Below the pieces are notes generated by a model. That model was not told the DNA's origin and did no database searches. It worked only from the letters and a program-made list of their open reading frames with translations. Made by a program: the position numbers and the translations under genes. A stretch of DNA of 56,796 nucleotides from Ceratorhiza oryzae-sativae (Eukaryota > Basidiomycota > Agaricomycetes > Cantharellales > Ceratobasidiaceae). Below, one piece after another: positions 54,293-56,796 of this stretch; position 1 is the stretch's first letter, and the number at the start of each line of letters is the position of its first letter. The stretch lies in NCBI GenBank assembly GCA_030998015.1, contig JARWMV010000099.1:1-56796 (forward strand), given 5' to 3'.

Positions 54293-56796
54293 TCAATCGG
54301 TTCGTGAAAAATACGAACACTCGACATCATACCTGGCTTTTGCGATTTCCAGAATCGGCAGATCGACCATCCACGCGTTTTTGGCTGGATCGTACGCAGG
54401 CTCAGCCTGGACCTGTCCATGCGAGGTGAATTCCGCGCTCCTAAACGAGTCTGCACGCTTGGGTGCGCCCCAAATGATCAGCCTGTACACAGGGCCGTAT
54501 TGCTTTACCGGGTCAAAGTCGTGGTGCTGGTTCTTGGTCTCGACGCCAATCCGCCGCACGATTCGCGAGTTGCGATGCTCAATCGTCTGCGCTCCATCAG
54601 TTTCACGCGCACCGCACGAGAGGATACAATCGCCTTTACCTGCGTGATTCGAATCTTCCAATACACGTTCCTGGCTTGATCGTCTCCAAGCGCACCGTCC
54701 TCGATGGCTTGGCTAAACTCGGTGTTGGGTGGTGTATTGGGCGTCACAGGAGCCAGACTTTCCCGAAGTCGTCGAACCGTAGGGGCAGTCGCGGCTGACA
54801 CTCCATCATCCAGGTACATGTCATAGTACTGTGGCGCGGCGAGGGTTTAATTGGTGCATGATTGAAATGTCGTGCCAGGATGCTAACCTTGCTGGTCTTG
54901 AGATGACCAGGATACACGTGGATTGAGATCGGCCCTTGTGCCACCCAGTCTTCCGCATACAAGCTAGGCTCGATTTGTGGAATGATAGCGCCTGGCACCA
55001 TCTAAAGTTTCAGATCCAACCAAACCGATTCTAGAAGTGGAAAAAAAAGACTCACCGAATCGTATAAACATGGGCGTAATCCAACATACATCTTCGAGTG
55101 ACCTATTCATATGTGCCCGGTAAGGAATGAGCGAACCACCTTTGAACTCGTCATGCAGCCGAACCGCAGATAACGCTCCGCCTGCCCGTAAATTGCACTG
55201 CCACCAAGAGTGGGGGCGCGGCAAATATACGGTGCGCGTCGGTCGTTCGGGGTCGTCCCCTTGAGGGTGCAGGATCGGCGCGACGAGAAGATCATCCCCA
55301 ACGGTGTATTCATCATCGAGAAAGTCCGAATTCTATCCGATTTGGTCATTTGATGCAGTTGAGAATATGACTCAGGCTCACCTCTGCCACTAGTGAAGAA
55401 TCATCCTCGTTTGAAATCACCTTGGTAATAATTCAAAGCGCAAATCCCATCTACAAACGAGATTTGACCTACCAGTGATCGCGCGATTGGCAGACCTGTG
55501 AACAAATTGTCGAACATTTGATCATACAAAAGCTGGAGCAGCGTGTATCGCAGCTGGACATAGTATTGGCATACGGGCAACGTGTTTTTGTAAAGCCACT
55601 TTTGATTCTCGGGCACATGATCGACGTATTCCCGAAAACGAAACGGCTCCTGTGTGGTGGTCAATGCCAAGGGAATACGGACCAGCCCAAATCGGACACT
55701 TGCCTGGAACAGCTTCTTTCCGGGTTTGCCATTATAGTGATTCCTATGGTGCGCACACCAGTCAACACTCGGTTAGTTTCTGAAATCCAACCACAGGGTT
55801 GGGTTTAGACGCGCATATATAGCCGCTTGACTTACCTGAACCACGGTAATAACGAATAGGCACAATACCACCGCATCACCAACTCTGGAGACGCCCACTT
55901 TCCACCATCTCTCCCAGGTTCAAACCCCCCGACGTCCCCACCGGAAATCGTAATCCCGGATAACCCGAGCGACAACACTTGGGCCACAGACACTCGAAGA
56001 AAATCCCAATCCGACGCGTTATCGCCAGTCCAAAGTCCGGCAAACCGATGCAAGCCAATGTACCCTCCGCGGCCGATGATAAAGTTTCGTTTCGTTTCGC
56101 GTTCGGGATTGGTATACCAGCCTCGGTAGGTTGCTTTGTGTAGGTTAAAGGCGTAAAGGGACCAGATTTGGATGGCCGGATGTTCGTCCGATATCCCGTG
56201 GGTTGCGTCCGAAGTCAGCAGCAATCGAAATGGGAAACTATCACAGGAGAGTTAGGCGACGGGTCGCTCATGAGGATCTAGTCGCACCTTCGCATATCAC
56301 CATAACTCGCGCCCATGCAAGGCGAAGTCATATCCTGCCATACAAACTCGAGACCCAAGGAAATCAGATACTCGTACTGCCTGCCCCACCATCTCCGAAC
56401 CGCGCGCCGATTTAAATCCGGGTAGTATCCTGGCTAAAGCAACAGTCTCGGGGTCAAAAACGATCCGGGGCTCAACTAGTGTTTAATCTAAAATTACCCT
56501 GCCTCGATCTCCGCCGTACCAGACACCGCCCCGAAATGGTTTCCCAGTGTTCCAAGTGGTTTCTAGATGGCTACAAGGTCGAAACGGATTAGAGACTTGT
56601 CAGTGGCCAGGATATTACTGAGCATATATCCTGTGCTTACACGTCGTCTACGGGCGCGTAATGCTTTCTTGGCTCTTGGTCGAAATCACATGCCTCAAAC
56701 TCGACTCGACGTCCGCCAGAGTACAGGACGTACTTGTCCTCGTGCACGTTGCACGGACCGCCCGAGGCTAGGTAACGCTTGTCCTTGACAAAGTGC
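54293..56796 (-). CDS. GH31 family enzyme, alpha-1,4-glucan lyase type (5' end outside window)
   Basis: Minus strand; stop at 54293-54295. The 5' part runs off the right edge. Visible order: HFVKDKRYLASGG and FEACDFDQEP near the edge; YEYLISLGLEFVWQDMTSP, with the GH31 nucleophile Asp (codon 56332-56334); FIIGRGGYIGLHRFAGLWTG / DNASDWDFL; SGITISGGDVGGFEPG; LFQEPFRFREYVDHVPENQK; LLQLLYDQMFDNLFTGLPIA; GAIIPQIEPSL; MYLDDGVS; and YGPVYRLIIWGAP near the C-terminus. The run of landmarks matches alpha-1,4-glucan lyases, which release 1,5-anhydrofructose from starch or glycogen, better than ordinary alpha-glucosidases. Introns include 54587-54639, 54829-54887, a GC-AG intron near 55655-55706, and one ending at 55835. 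Confidence 0.8.

Noticed and set aside
1..56796. CRISPR array or bacterial operon
   Set aside because: Intron-bearing genes and LTR elements show a eukaryotic genome; the only regular repeat (101 bp) has no spacers.

Overview
This window looks like a chromosomal segment of a filamentous Agaricomycete, most likely Rhizoctonia or Ceratobasidium (inference). The reasons are small GT-AG introns of about 45-65 bp, gene families typical of that group (HSPA12-type Hsp70, F-box/LRR, DUF6533-like membrane protein, DUF6589-like and RecQ-like transposon-associated genes), and heavy nested LTR-retrotransposon content. All assignments were made by eye from translations; no search was run.

Layout. 1-9.7 kb is a nest on the minus strand: a young Ty3/gypsy element with a chromodomain (1-6178, left LTR cut by the window edge) sits inside the pol gene of a copia element (copia-1, LTR at 7950-8204), and copia-1 abuts the interrupted end of a DUF6589-like gene (8309-9727). 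9.8-16.5 kb is a visibly CpG-poor, decayed block: a RecQ-like helicase pseudogene split by a solo LTR, another LTR-like promoter region, and a decayed histone H3-like gene. 16.8-17.6 kb is a gypsy-type LTR carrying a 101-bp tandem hairpin repeat, followed by a tRNA-like SINE head. 17.9-19.2 kb carries a CRESS-DNA-type Rep gene (HUH endonuclease plus superfamily 3 helicase) broken by one in-frame TGA. It is divergent from a small Cys-rich ORF, which is cut by a 1.4-kb element with terminal inverted repeats (19.8-21.3 kb). 21.3-29.1 kb holds a truncated plus-strand copia (copia-3) containing a solo LTR with a perfect target duplication, then a complete minus-strand copia (copia-2) with near-identical LTRs and an ATTTA duplication. 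29.1-30.3 kb has gypsy and unidentified remnants.

31.2-39.0 kb is a tandem pair of HSPA12-like Hsp70 genes. The first is a pseudogene with stops, a frameshift and a 0.67-kb insertion. The second is intact: its 13 exons sum exactly to 659 codons plus stop. LINE debris lies between them. 41.8-56.8 kb is the gene-like part: a 910-aa protein with a BAR-like N-terminus, a 128-aa beta-trefoil-like protein, a 566-aa F-box protein, a DUF6533-like membrane protein, and the 3' part of a GH31 gene resembling alpha-1,4-glucan lyase.

Two themes connect the repeat-rich half. Premature stops are nearly all TGA and old LTR copies have lost CpG relative to young ones, which fits cytosine-methylation-driven decay. 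The Rep/Cys-rich divergent pair, with repeated TCACRTGA motifs and hairpin repeats nearby, is the best candidate for an undescribed element. Its repeats may, however, simply belong to a retrotransposon LTR.
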